64,000 nt of DNA from Spirogloea muscicola (Eukaryota; Streptophyta; Zygnematophyceae; Spirogloeales; Spirogloeaceae): positions 215,073-279,072 of the forward strand of contig WELB01000171.1 in assembly GCA_009602725.1 (NCBI GenBank), given 5' to 3'. Below the pieces are notes generated by a model, which had not been told where the DNA came from, did no database searches, and saw only the letters and a list, made by a program, of their open reading frames with translations. Of the stretch, positions 23,401 through 34,017 are shown piece after piece; position 1 is the first letter of the stretch, and each line of letters begins with the position of its first letter. The translations under genes and the position numbers were made by a program.

Positions 23401-24081
23401 AGGCAATAGCACCTGTGGCGGGCCTTGGAGGGTGTCGACGACGGGCCCCACCTCCTCGGGCGCAAACACTGTGAAGTCGCAGGTGGATAACTGTCAGCAT
23501 TGGGGTGGACTCGGCAGGAAGGAGAGCTCAGAAGCTGGCCTTGACGACCCTAGCGTAACTCTGAGGCTCGGTCGCTTGGCCTCGCGCAGACATGGGAGCG
23601 CTTTGTGGCCGAGAGCGGGCCATAAGCGTGCAGAGAGCTGGTGGTCGAGAGGAGCTGGAGGACATCCAGCGGGCTGCTGACTTGCAGCTCGCCGGCACAG
23701 GCCAAGCGGCTGTCTCCTGAGTCCCCTTTGCCGCATACTGCGGTCATGGTTGCATATGGAAAGCCCCGCAGCATGAGCAGCACTCATGCCTCGACTTGCT
23801 GGCGGATGACGGCTGGGGTTTGAACATTTCCTTTACCTTCAGATTTAATTTCCCATTCAGAGATGGTTGCCTTGAATAGCAATCTGTATTGATCATGAAG
23901 ATCAATACAATGTCGGTTGTACAGGTTACGCTGTGGGGACTCGCAGCTCACCGGGCGGGAAGGGGAAGTGCAACTCATCGTTGGCGTCGCTGGCGGCGGC
24001 GGCTGCAGCGGCGTCGGCGGCGGCGGCGGCGGCGGTGGCTGCCGCTAGGGTGTCGTCGCCGCCGGGGTCGTCCGCCGACAT
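20491..24081 (-). CDS. GARP/MYB-SHAQKYF transcription factor, LUX/PCL1 type
   Basis: The DNA-binding domain is split over three exons that join in frame: 22502-22094 (SRLVWTAELHSRFMNAVNHL, then GVK), 21858-21782 (AVPKTILQLMNVEGMTRENV, ASHLQ) and 21460-21257 (KYRLYLKRLSGISPS). NxEGxTRENVASHLQKYRLYLKR is the hallmark of LUX ARRHYTHMO/PCL1 and related B-type GARP proteins, which bind GATWCG-like sites in the plant evening complex. The last exon, 21108-20491, is Met/Pro/Gln/Gly-rich (PMYMPMQPNMPMQPGM). Upstream exons that keep frame are 22818-22679 (SDIGQELYSEHAVEETEEEE), 23152-23083 (FPEHEELQALSASEPF) and 23468-23413 (VFAPEEVGPVVDTLQGPP). A plausible first exon, 24081-23952, starts MSADDPGGDD with an Ala run; its link to 23468 is not solved. 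A clock role is inference from family. Confidence 0.88.
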
Positions 24082-25885
24082 CGGGTGGTGCCGCGCCGCC
24101 TGGAGGCCGCCCGCGTCCGCGGACACATCACAGCGGCGAGGAGGGGGGCATCTCCCCACCTGCCCCTTGACCCTTGACTCTTCGCCTCGCTTCTGGATCA
24201 CCCCCTCTCTCCTCCCCCCCGTCGTCAAGGGGCTGCAGCTTAGGCGCCCCCCGCGCCTCACTTTTCCCTCTCCCCTTTTCTCGCACGTGCCGCCCAGGGG
24301 GAAAGGGCCGGGAGCCATCGTGACCGTCGGCATAGATCGTGCGATCGCATCGGATGATTGCCATTGGACAAATAGATCCGACAGTGCCAACTGGCGTCAC
24401 TTTGTTCGCCGCCTGCAGCCGCCCCGTGGGGGGCAATCCTGTTGGCCGCCAATCCGAGCACGGGCCTCGACAGGCGAACGGGACGATGACGGGACCAAGA
24501 GCGTCCCGCGCTTTAGGCGTACCGTCGCTTAGCGTCGCTCACTTGCCGCTTTTTCGTCATTCACGTCACTTCGGTAACTGAATCTCGAGCTCACTTCAGG
24601 GAAGGATATCCATGTGATAGATCGTCCACGAGCTGATCACATCTTGGCACCCTGATGTGCAGAAGCACTGCGTATTGCTTCAGATGCAAGCATTGCGAAT
24701 TACATGCATGGGGTCAACTACTGCAAAGTCAGATTTGATCGTGTGTACCTTCACTTGTGCTCCATCCAATAGCTGACAACCCAGTTGCTGCCACCCAAAG
24801 GCCGTACAGTTGGAAAGTATCTCAGAACTTGATGAGGCTGCTGACTTAGAAGTCGCAGGTGAGCTGTTATTTGACCTGCACACATGTTCACAGACCGCTA
24901 TACCAGCTAGCCGACCACAAGATCGTACAGGAAAGTATGGACAAAGACACCATGACCTTAGAATGTGTCCAGGCATGAGGTACTTGCATCAAGTCCCTCT
25001 GACCTGTGGTGTAATACACACACCACAGGTCAATTGTGCCGTCATGCCTCTCGTTTCTGTAGAAATTGCCAACACTCCTGGTCTATACAGGAGTGTGCAG
25101 GAGCAGTAGACAAGCTCCTGACAGCTGAATGCAGGCCGTGTTGGACAAATCTGCTCGCTTGATGCCGGCCCCCTTGGTAGATGCATTTGCTTATGCACCT
25201 TATGTTACACGGACAAGCTTTTCAATCATTCGCTGTTACCCTTGGTAGTGCTATTACTACTTTCACTGCTACTGTTCACAGCCATCAAACACTTTCACTC
25301 CTGGTTCTGCTTGTTAGCATGGATTCGTATGCGATGATGTGATACTACCAGAGGTGTCTGGGTGACTTCGGTGTATGAGTTTCAGGAAATGAATGAACCT
25401 GCTTACTACAGGTTCTTGCATCCTTTTCTTTTGACCATGCCTACAAGGGTGTGGTCTAGCATAGCTGAATAAGCCAGAAACAGCTTCAGAGTCAGACAAT
25501 GAGGGTCTTGCATCGCCTAAAAGCACTTCTGTGCAGAGGCAGGCAATCGGCCCCTGCTGATTCAGCAGGAATACTGCTGAACAACGGCGTGGCAGATAAT
25601 CCAGCCATCAAGGCCCGGTATGAACACAGTAAATAGTGGAGGATGGAGCCTAGCCTAAGCTAAGCAGGTAGGTCAGGAGACAAAGCAGCGCACAATCTTG
25701 AAGGTGAGAACAGGTTATTGTGCGACCTGCAGGGACATCCCACGCATCTCAGTGCGTCAAACTCAAGTCTACAAATGCTGCACCGTTCAGACATGCTCTA
25801 CCCATGCCCACATCCTCCTTCAGGGATCGGCGCATTGCGATGTTGCAGCTTGCAGAGCGAGACAATCTTGGAGCCTGACCTCGTC
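24082..25885. other. GARP promoter and intergenic region
   Basis: The first 500 bp are GC-rich and probably hold the GARP gene's promoter and 5' UTR. The rest is closer to 48% GC, with a perfect 13-bp-arm palindrome at 25000-25032 and a short CTGCTGATTCAGCAG palindrome near 25555. No coding exon is recognised; part will be the 3' UTR of the next minus-strand gene. Confidence 0.5.
25000..25032. repeat. Perfect inverted repeat, 13-bp arms, 7-bp spacer
   Basis: TGACCTGTGGTGT, spacer AATACAC, then ACACCACAGGTCA. The arms match perfectly. It lies in non-coding DNA between the GARP gene and the next gene. It could be a regulator site, a small hairpin RNA, or a remnant of a small inverted-repeat element. 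Confidence 0.85.
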
Positions 25886-27393
25886 CTACAGCGCCTCCGT
25901 GCTGGACACAACCGACTGCTCGGGTGATGCATGGCCATTTGCAGCTCCGTCTACCTCTTTCCGTTTCGCTGAAACATCTTGAAGCGTGGAGCGCCCCTCC
26001 ACCTCTTGAGATCCTTCTTTGATACCCACTGTTTTGCCATGGGTTGCGTGTGCAAGCATCTGCAGAGGTGGCAGGAAGGTGCAGGTTAATCTGGATCCCC
26101 CGTGGACCTTTGGGTGCACGAGTAATTCGACGACTGAACTGGAATGACGGCCAACCTGTGAAGCTGCCAAGAGGCTGAACCGCAGAACGGTAGCCACAGC
26201 CGGGATGGCGACACGCATCGCCTCCCTCGCCACAGGCGCCGTCACCTTGACCGCGGCAACGCCAGCGTCCAGCGTTGTCTTCGCGGCGGACTTCACCCGC
26301 GGGTCAGTGACAAGGGTGGCGGCACCGTTGGCCACCTGCCACGCGGTCTTGGCCACCGGTGGTGGCGACTTCTCGACCCTGTTGAGGGCCTCGTCCGCCC
26401 TGCTCGCCACCAGTTGGGGTACAAGAAAGTGGCAGGTGCTTGGCAGTCAGTCTTCAACCACCACCGGCTGGGGACACTCACTAAGGAGCTGCAACACGTG
26501 CCAAGCGAACCGCTGTCCGGTCTGGGCAGCCGGGCGACGAGGACACAGCCATAGCGCTCAGACAGCGGCAGCATCGACGAGCATACGCCGGGGAGAGGGA
26601 GCTGCTCACTCACTGCAGCAGGGCCCACTGCAGAGCGCCGCCGGTGAAGGGCTCGCCGGCCCGCCTCGGAGGCTGGCCCGCCGCCGCCGGCAGGCCCGCC
26701 GCGGACGAGGCCAGCGGCGCNNNNNNNNNNNNNNNNNNNNNNNNNNNNNNNNNNNNNNNNNNNNNNNNNNNNNNNNNNNNNNNNNNNNNNNNNNNNNNNN
26801 NNNNNNNNNNNNNNNNNNNNNNNNNNNNNNNNNNNNNNNNNNNNNNNNNNNNNNNNNNNNNNNNNNNNNNNNNNNNNNNNNNNNNNNNNNNNNNNNNNNN
26901 NNNNNNNNNNNNNNNNNNNNNNNNNNNNNNNNNNNNNNNNNNNNNNNNNNNNNNNNNNNNNNNNNNNNNNNNNNNNNNNNNNNNNNNNNNNNNNNNNNNN
27001 NNNNNNNNNNNNNNNNNNNNNNNNNNNNNNNNNNNNNNNNNNNNNNNNNNNNNNNNNNNNNNNNNNNNNNNNNNNNNNNNNNNNNNNNNNNNNNNNNNNN
27101 NNNNNNNNNNNNNNNNNNNNNNNNNNNNNNNNNNNNNNNNNNNNNNNNNNNNNNNNNNNNNNNNNNNNNNNNNNNNNNNNNNNNNNNNNNNNNNNNNNNN
27201 NNNNNNNNNNNNNNNNNNNNNNNNNNNNNNNNNNNNNNNNNNNNNNNNNNNNNNNNNNNNNNNNNNNNNNNNNNNNNNNNNNNNNNNNNNNNNNNNNNNN
27301 NNNNNNNNNNNNNNNNNNNNNNNNNNNNNNNNNNNNNCGCAGCCGCGGCGGCGGCGCGGGCGGCGCCGGTGGGGCCGCTGCCGCCGCCGCCAT
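25886..27393 (-). CDS. Unrecognised Ala/Val-rich amphipathic protein, interrupted by assembly gap
   Basis: I do not recognise this protein. A start at 27393 gives MAAAAAAPPAPPAPPPRL before a 617-bp run of N; after the gap the frame continues with Ala/Pro-rich sequence (LASSAAGLPAAAGQPPRRAG) to a GTGAGT donor near 26622. The next exon (about 26400-26153) reads ADEALNRVEKSPPPVAKTAW, then VANGAATLVTDPRVKSAAKT and VTAPVAREAMRVAIPAVATV, ending AASQ. The last exon (26058-25886) is hydrophilic (GIKEGSQEVEGRSTLQ...) to the stop. The middle part is a long amphipathic, Ala/Val-rich segment with regularly spaced Lys/Arg, as in proteins that lie on lipid droplets or membranes (REF/SRPP or algal MLDP-like); that resemblance is impressionistic. 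The size cannot be given because of the gap. Confidence 0.5.
26721..27337. other. Assembly gap (617 N)
   Basis: Unsequenced stretch flanked on both sides by GC-rich Ala/Pro codons. It lies inside the first exon of the minus-strand gene. Confidence 1.
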
Positions 27394-28850
27394 GGCGACA
27401 CCGAGCTCACGCCGTGGGGCGGGCTCACGTGGGCGATACAAACCATGCGAGACGGAACGGCAGGTAACGGGCGCTAACGCAGCGCAACCATGACGCCCAC
27501 CGCCCAGCTGCAGCAGCGAGCGGCTGCTGCCTCGTGGGGGCTTGCCCGTGTGCTTGGCCCGCTCTGGCCCCGTCCCGCTCAATCACGCTGCCTTTATGGG
27601 CCGGGTTGTAGCACAGAACGGGCTCTGTGCTTGGTGCCTTGCCACGGAGTTTTGCTCGCGGAGTTGTGATGGATAGTGCACGTACATGCTGCTGACGGGC
27701 AACTCACTGTGTCATCCAAAGACCACACTTTACCGTTAAGCAAGCGAGATGGACAGTACATACGGTCTTGCACGAGCCACGCAAACGGTGTCAAGGTGGT
27801 TGCACCAACAGAGGGGACCAATTAGCACGCTGCAATTGTGACTGCAGGCCACTTCTGTGACCACCAAAGTTGAGTGCACCACCAGCATTCTTTAAGAGTT
27901 CGTGTTTGGTACTGACGGCCCAATATCAAAGCTTGAAAGAAGCTTGAAAGATGCTCATTCTAGCAAGACGCAGCCTGCACTGCAGCCTGCGTCTTGGCAG
28001 CTGAGGCCTGCAGCCCGACAGAAGGGAAAAGTGGGCTCTCAGGAAGATACGGTGGTTGTGAGGATCAAAGCCAAGCAGAAAGAGAGTGTTGTGCCAGGGC
28101 AGTGCCAACAGAGGACGCAGCGTAGCACATGTCAACATTTGAGACCAGACGAGTAAACTATCTTGAAGGCCTTGCGTCAGCAGCTAGAGGTCCAACAGAC
28201 AGGAGCCGGGACACAGTTTCTGAAGAAAAACACGAGCAGCAACTACTGTGTGACCTGCCAGAAGTAGCGAGAGCAAAACAACAAGCCAACAAGCGATGTA
28301 ATTACGCAGACAAATTTCATGAAGTAGGCGTGCACGAGCTAGCTCGGACATGGAAGCTCTCCTGGCCACTGCGGAGTGCCTGCCACCAAGCAGCGGCTAT
28401 TTAGGCGCAGAGGTCGAGCTGCGAGAGCTTCGCAACTGCTGCAGAAAGCACTACTGATGTTTGAGGGAAGGGTTCCGCTGGTTGAGGGAAGGGGTCCGCT
28501 GCGTGCAATTCGAGATACTTGGGATACTTCAAAGAAAAGCAGCACCATCTCCACAGCGCGACTAGAAAGAGCAGCAGGAGTGACCTGTTTTGCACCATCG
28601 AGGGGCGTCAGCTCTAAGCACGCTTGCCGGCCAGGATTCGCTAGCTACTGCCAACAGCGTAATTTTCCAGGTCGATGGGGCTCGAGCACTGTACTTCCGC
28701 CCCTCCTACATTAACGTGATGCCATTGATTCGGATGCGACCCAGCAGCTAGCCCAATTGAAAGGCAAGGCCGAAGGTGGCATCGCTCACATTCACCTGCC
28801 CATTGGCGCTGGCGAAGTGCGGCGCTTGCCATCCCGGTGTGCCAAAAGCG
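27394..28850. other. Intergenic, no recognised gene
   Basis: Upstream of the Ala/Val-rich gene. Open frames at 27902-28156 and 28129-28404 (+) lack recognisable motifs. A short palindrome around 27965-27995 (AAGACGCAG / CTGCGTCTT) and an imperfect tandem 21-mer at 28461-28502 are the only structures seen. Confidence 0.5.
28461..28502. repeat. 21-bp tandem duplication
   Basis: TTGAGGGAAGGGTTCCGCTG is followed directly by a second copy differing at two positions. Non-coding. Confidence 0.8.
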
Positions 28851-29039
28851 TGTACTGAGTGATGGAGGGCCAAAGAGGTTAAGCATAAAGCAGAAGCAGC
28901 TCTAACAAAGGGGCGAGGGCTGCAAAGGCCAGCCCCAATATAGTAGACGAAGTCGTGAGGAGATGGACAGCATATACTACTCAAGAAGAAGAAGCAGCTT
29001 TCTTGAAGGGGGCGTTAGCTGCTAGTCTGCTGCGCAGCC

Positions 29040-29290
29040 TGACATCCTCGTGCCCACCTACGCTGACGACACCACGCTGGCGGACAAGCAAGACGACGTC
29101 ATTGCCGCCTTCCACCTTTCACCGGCAGCTGGGCGATATTGGTCTGACCATCCGTGCAAGGCAGGGCCTGCCAACCCCCCTGCCACTGCTCTCCGAACGA
29201 CAGACACCTCCAGGCAGCCTCGCCCCTCTTGGAGTCCCCTTCTGCGCACCAGCGTTCGTGTCGGAGCAGCTGCAGGTATGGCTGCATTGT
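29040..29290 (+). mobile_element. LINE reverse transcriptase fragment
   Basis: LVPTYADDTTLADKQDDVIA is the catalytic YxDD block of a non-LTR reverse transcriptase (ADDTTL with a following acidic helix). After a frame change near 29120 the next conserved region follows (LGDIGLTIRARQG ... LGVPFCAPAFVSEQL), matching the 'LG.xIG...AFVxExL' stretch downstream of the YADD motif in LINE ORF2. The piece is about 250 bp long and frameshifted. A family tail motif in minus orientation lies just upstream, near 28856-28890. Confidence 0.75.
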
Positions 29291-29374
29291 TGACCAGAAA
29301 TCGAGAAGCGTTCATTGGCAGAAGCACTGGAAACAATAGACGTGGCTCGTGATGCCCAGCATTTAGGACATTGT

Positions 29375-29625
29375 CTATTCCTTTTAGTCTGGCTCTCACA
29401 GCCATCGCATATTCTGGGGAGAGCTGTTTACCTCACGTTCTCCTCTGTACAAAGCTTAGCCCAATCGTGAGGAATACAATGACAAGTACATCTACAGAAG
29501 TAAGCCGGTGGCTGCTAAGCCGACCCGCTGGGTAGCTGCAGTCGACACGTAAATGAAGCTAATATAGCTCTTCCAGTCCGATGCAATGACTGTGAGAAGG
29601 CCAGCCCAAAGGCATATACGAGAGT
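29375..29625. repeat. Two facing LINE tail hairpins
   Basis: At about 29375-29420 a plus-strand copy (TCTATTCCTTTTAGTCTGGC, then TCTCACAGCCATCGC) faces a minus-strand copy at about 29588-29625 (GTGAGAAGGCCAGCCCAAAG). They lie some 200 bp apart in opposite orientation. Both are diverged from the better copies at 41600 and 55600. Confidence 0.6.
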
Positions 29626-30056
29626 AAGCTCATCCAAAGGGGGGGAGGGCTATGAACAAGGTCTGAAAGGGCCGAGGGTCAAGAGTCGATGCCCGCCGAT
29701 AGACCGGGCGGCACCTTCCGAGTTCCCCCCTGTGGGGTTGGAGTGGACGGGGGTTGACGAGCAGTTGGACGGTCAGCGGGGGTCCACAGGGTCGGAAAGT
29801 CCAAGTCCAACCCGGAAGGCCCCCTCGGGGATTCCCCGTCGCGCCTGGCCCCCGGAGGTCCTCTGCAGGCTTCCGCCGGAGACGGCCCCTGGCGGCGCTC
29901 CCGCCGCTCCGCCCGTCGGAAGGGGTCCCGGAGGCGAGCCCCGACGAGGACCAGGCCACGAGGGGGCGGCGCGGCGGCGCGGCGCGGTCCCCCCGTGACG
30001 ACAGGATGAGCCGAAGGGGGAAGGAGGGGGGGAGGCACCCCCTCCCTCCCCCTATC
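29626..30056. other. GC-rich island, no gene recognised
   Basis: About 430 bp of much higher GC than the LINE sequences on either side. It is open in several frames on both strands (for example 29679-30038 minus), which is expected from its composition. No domain is recognised. Confidence 0.4.
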
Positions 30057-30440
30057 AGTCTGCCTTAGCCCGTGGCTCCGCTAATTCGGTGACGAACACC
30101 CTTTGTATGCACCTGGCTGGCTTTTACAGCCGCTCTTGTAATATCAGCAGCCGCGTTCCGTCTTCTATGTGCGGCGTAGTGCCGCTTCGGCCGAGTGCCG
30201 CTTTCCCTGCTTCGAGTTACTCTGATTTGCCGTTGCTCACTCGTGGCTACTGAGCATTTATCTGCATCATTTCTATGCGCTCACCAGCGGGTACTAAAGC
30301 CACACCGTTACCTTAGCCTCCTTAGCATAGGGCTTCGTCTCATGTCGCCCCACTTGTTGCACCAGCTTTTGCCTGAACAACGTGGTGGCTTGACTTGGCC
30401 ATCCTTTTCATTTCATGCGCCTTCCCCCCCTCCTCCCCGC
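30057..30440 (+). mobile_element. LINE tail with upstream repeat B, abutting DCAF12
   Basis: 30057-30165 is one of three copies of a ~95-bp repeat (others at 36515-36605 and 49280-49372) containing CTGGCTGGC...CAGCCGCTCTT and ATATCAGCAGCCGC. About 10 bp later the LINE C-terminal coding tail follows: sequence related to 55765-55830 (CTTTCCCTGC...GAG.TACTC) leading to TTGCTCACTCGTGGCTACTGA at 30236, the LLTRGY-stop signature. The downstream part (GTTACCTTAGC...AGGGCTTCG) matches 37630-37670. Confidence 0.7.
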
Positions 30441-30634
30441 CCCTCCCTCCCCCANGGCTTTCGTCGCAGCACACCGGCCAGCCGCGCGGCGGCGCACGAT
30501 CCGCGGGTCAGCCGCGGCGGCGCCATGCGGCCGCGTCCGCCGCCTGCCGGACTTCGGCCGCGCGCCTGATCGTAGCGGAGAACGCCCAACGGCCGTCGCG
30601 ACTGCCCGTCCGCGCTGTGGCCGCACTAGCCACC

Positions 30635-33322
30635 ATGTTGCAGCACGTCCAATGCCGGGAGACGGCCGCCGCTGGGGGCAGGTACGACGTCCTCGGCGCT
30701 TCCTCGCGGCGCAGTTTTCGGCTCCTTGTGCCGCTCTCTCCGGCACAGCGGCACTGACGTCCCCTGTGCGGCACTCTTGGGCTGTCCAGGCGCTCGCGGC
30801 GGGCGTGCCGCCAGTTGGCGGCGCGGCACATCCCGCCGCAGCTGCGCGAGCGCGAGCTCCCCGGCACGGCGGACTACGACAAGGTCTTTGCGGCGGCCTG
30901 GATCGACGACTCGAGCTTCGTGATCGGCACCAAGGACAACCGCCTGGTGCTGTGGGACGCAACCACCAAGCGGCGCGTCGAGATCCAGCTCCCGCAGCGG
31001 CCCGTGCTGGCCGCGGCGGCTGGCCGTGGCGGCTCTGGCGGTGCAGCGGCTGCAGCGAGCGCGCGGTTGGCGCCGGCGTCGCAGCGGTCGGGCCGTCAGC
31101 TGCAGCAGGAGGCCTGCGGCATCCACTCCATGTACGCCACTGTGGTGCTGGCCTACGCAGCCGGCCCCCCGCCAGGCGCAAGTTCTGGAGCATACCGCCA
31201 GCCGCGCTGACGCCCTCGTGCAGCAGCTGCTTGACGCCGCCACCGCCGCCGCTGGCGCCGCTGCAGCACGATCAATGAGTCCCGCACTCTCCTGGCAACA
31301 GGAGGTAGTGACCCCAACGACGTCGCGATCATGCGCCTTCCGTCCTTTGAGCCGGTGCAGCTGCTGACGGTGAGCTCCCTCACTGTTGCCGCTTGACATC
31401 TTTGGCAGCATAGCCAGGCTGCTGCCAGCGAGTCTGTTAACGGGAACCTGGATTCAACAGCTGGCGGGGGCAGTGCAGCTCCCGGCGGGGTCGGCTCGGG
31501 CCCTGCTGGCTGGTAGAGGCCCCGTCCACCCACAGCTGTGCTGCCTTCCCTCTGTGTGGTGCAGAAGCACCAGGACTGGCTCTTTGCGTCTGCCTGGCTG
31601 ACCGACAGCATCCTCGCCACCGGTGAGGTGGCGGGCGCAGCCGAGTGTTTGCCCCGAGGTGACCCAATGCACCGAGATGCATCGCTGCAAGCGATGAGCC
31701 TGAGCGGCGCATTGCCATGCACGTGCGAGTCAGGCTCGCGGGACTCGACGGTGAAGCTGTGGTCCGTCAATGGGCGGCCCTCGGTCAACAGCACCCCCGT
31801 CGCTGACTGCACCGAGCACAAGGACAAAGTCCGCGACCTCAAGTATGATGCCCTCTCGCAGGTGCGCTGCTGGCCTCACCCTCTGGGCCCCTCTTGGCTG
31901 CTCCCTCTTGGGAACAGTGTCAGTGATGAGCCTGCCACCCAATACTCTCCTTCCCTCTCCTTGGCCTGGGGCAACCACTGCCACTGCTCCCTTGCCTGAC
32001 AGCTGTGGGCCACACTGGGCTGGCTTGCTCCGCCTGCGCTGCAGCGACTGGCAACCCTGAGCTCCGACGCTACGTGCAAGCTCTGGGACCCTCAGATGAT
32101 GGCTGTGGTAAGGAAAGGCGCATTAAAGTCAGCCGCCTCTCGTGCCAACAATGACCCCCACAAGTAGATGCTCTGGATGGGCAAGCAGTATGGCACAGAG
32201 CTGTGCGCAGCTTGCACGACTGTGGCGGGTGCATCCTGAGCCATCGGCCAGTGCGCCCGGTGCTCTTCCTGGCAGATCCAATCGGTGCCGCTGCAGCACA
32301 AGCGCGAAGTAGTGTGCATGGCTCTGGACTACCCCCTCATCGCGGTGGGATCGCAGCGCTTCATCACGTTTTTGGACATACGCTGCGGGCACGTCGCACA
32401 TCAAGTCGAGTCCGCCGATGAGGGCTGGGGTGAGCGTGCTGCCAGCTGACACGCTTTGATAGAGACAGCCGCAAACAGACGACCTCAATGCTGCCCTCAA
32501 ATTGCTCAAATTGCTCAAATTGCTCAAATTGCGAAGCGGGTGATTCACCTGGTCAAACTTGCCCATGACAAGACAGCTCGGGTCTAAGCGGCAGCTGTGG
32601 AAGTCTTTGCCTCCCTAAAGGCGTCAACACAAGACCAACTGTAAATTGTTCAGCTGCCTCAGTTCGTCCCTCTTAAACCCACTGGCGGCAGGAGTGCGAT
32701 CATTGAGCTTCAATAGCAACATCCTGACATGCGGCGGTGGCAAGGGACGGCTATCATTCCTTGACATTCGGGCGCAGCAGTACCTCCGACTTGGTTTGCA
32801 CTCTCATTAGTTGCTCACTCTTATCTCAAGATTGCAGTGGCAACAGCTGCTTGACAAAATAGGATTCACGAGCTTTTGGGTGTCGCAGTATGGATGCTTC
32901 TCTTCTGAGGTGTGCTGCATCTTTTCTGCCACGCATGATGCAGGGGACCGCGTCGGCCATGATGGAGCAACGCCAAGCGACAGAGCTCGTGACAGCAGCA
33001 TGTGCGACTACTACTACACCACAGGCAAAGGCAGCCTGGTGAGGCAGCCCCCAGGATGGCAGTGTGGCCGGCCTGCAGCACACAGAAGGCCAAGCCCAGG
33101 ACCGTTGCCCCGGCCACCTCTTTGCTATTCCGCTAATGCCACATCGAAGTGGCGCCGGTGTCAATGCAGGAGGAGGGCGAGGTGTATCGCTCTCACTTTG
33201 CTGGGCAGGACGTGCGGCACGCGGTGTACGCACATGTGTACAATGCTGCTGGCCTCAAGCTGCTCGTTGCTGGCGGCCCACTGCCCTTTGGCCTCCGAGG
33301 CTGCTATGTCGCCGTGTGGTGA
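30635..33322 (+). CDS. DCAF12-like WD40 protein (CUL4-DDB1 substrate receptor)
   Basis: DCAF12 proteins are WD40 propellers that dock on DDB1 and choose substrates for CUL4 ubiquitin ligases. Exon 1 (30635-30680, [15 protein letters not shown]) joins in phase to exon 2 at 30789, with [20 protein letters not shown] and [19 protein letters not shown]. Then come [61 protein letters not shown] (31730) and [11 protein letters not shown]. Next are the 32285-32430 exon ([20 protein letters not shown]), the exon at 32691-32797 ([27 protein letters not shown]) and the last exon, with [15 protein letters not shown], then [20 protein letters not shown] and TGA. The HKDW.F..AW, FLDIRAQ and VAGGPLP.GL.G.Y blocks are specific to DCAF12 and in the right order. 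The start could be further upstream, since the frame is open to an N at 30455. An Ala/Gly-rich insert (about 31000-31090) is extra. Confidence 0.92.
32496..32531. repeat. Four perfect 9-bp tandem repeats in a DCAF12 intron
   Basis: CTCAAATTG is repeated four times without mismatch, in the intron between the exons ending near 32430 and starting at 32691. Confidence 0.9.
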
Positions 33323-33385
33323 CACTGCGGGCTCTTGCATATGCCTGCGGCCGTCGCAACACAGGCTCCATTGCGAGCATTCTTG

Positions 33386-33407
33386 CTCTCTCTCTCTCTC
33401 TCTCTCC
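33386..33407. repeat. (CT)11 microsatellite
   Basis: A pure CT run 60 bp downstream of the DCAF12 stop, probably in its 3' UTR. Confidence 0.95.
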
Positions 33408-34017
33408 GCAGAACCGCAGCCAACTGCCGTGGCACCCTTTCACATAGCTTTGCTGCCGTACTCATGCTGGGACCTACATTCATCCGCTGCGGCCTTGGAG
33501 ATGGAGACATGCTGTCGGGGCCGGCTTTCAGCTTGTACCAAGTCAGTCATTGAGAGGGCGGGGATTAACACTTGCCTAACACGAGCCAAACGGCTGCATT
33601 GATAAAATGAGCCGGCGCTGCCAAGCAAGCTCTACGCTTGTCCCCACACCCTCACCCATGTGTGCTGCTAATCCCGGCAGCTGCCTTGTCGTGAAGTTGC
33701 GGGCACCCTGCGGCGGCTATGAGCTAGTAATAAGAGGTGTCACATCAATCATGTCAGAAATGCCTTCAACCCTAGACCCAGCCGAAGCTGTGCATGGCGT
33801 GGACTCAGGACAGTAACCCGCAGCACGCTGGTCGTTCAAATGCAGCACCCATCGGTTTATTACCATATGCAACAGCTTCACCCTCATTGATTTATCTCAT
33901 CGAGATTGTAAATAGCGAAGAGTAGGAGGAACAGCAGGAGGGAGCTGAGATCCTCTTGCCCTTGATCGGCTGGCGAGCAGCCCCAGGTCGGGACAAAGAG
34001 AGGCGGCAGCGCAGCAG

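Noticed and set aside
24128-24500. Possible rRNA or CpG-island RNA gene in a GC-rich block
   Set aside because: No conserved rRNA stretch seen; best explained as GARP promoter and 5' UTR.
26205-27582. Open frames longer than 400 codons on both strands
   Set aside because: Most of their length is the run of N, which contains no stop by definition.
29630-30056. Possible rDNA-like fragment because of GGGG/CCCC runs
   Set aside because: None of the universal rRNA words is present; composition alone is not evidence.
32797-33000. Extra gene from plus frame 32811-33602
   Set aside because: It covers DCAF12 introns and the final exon in a wrong frame; the DCAF12 end [10 protein letters not shown]...W-stop is decisive.
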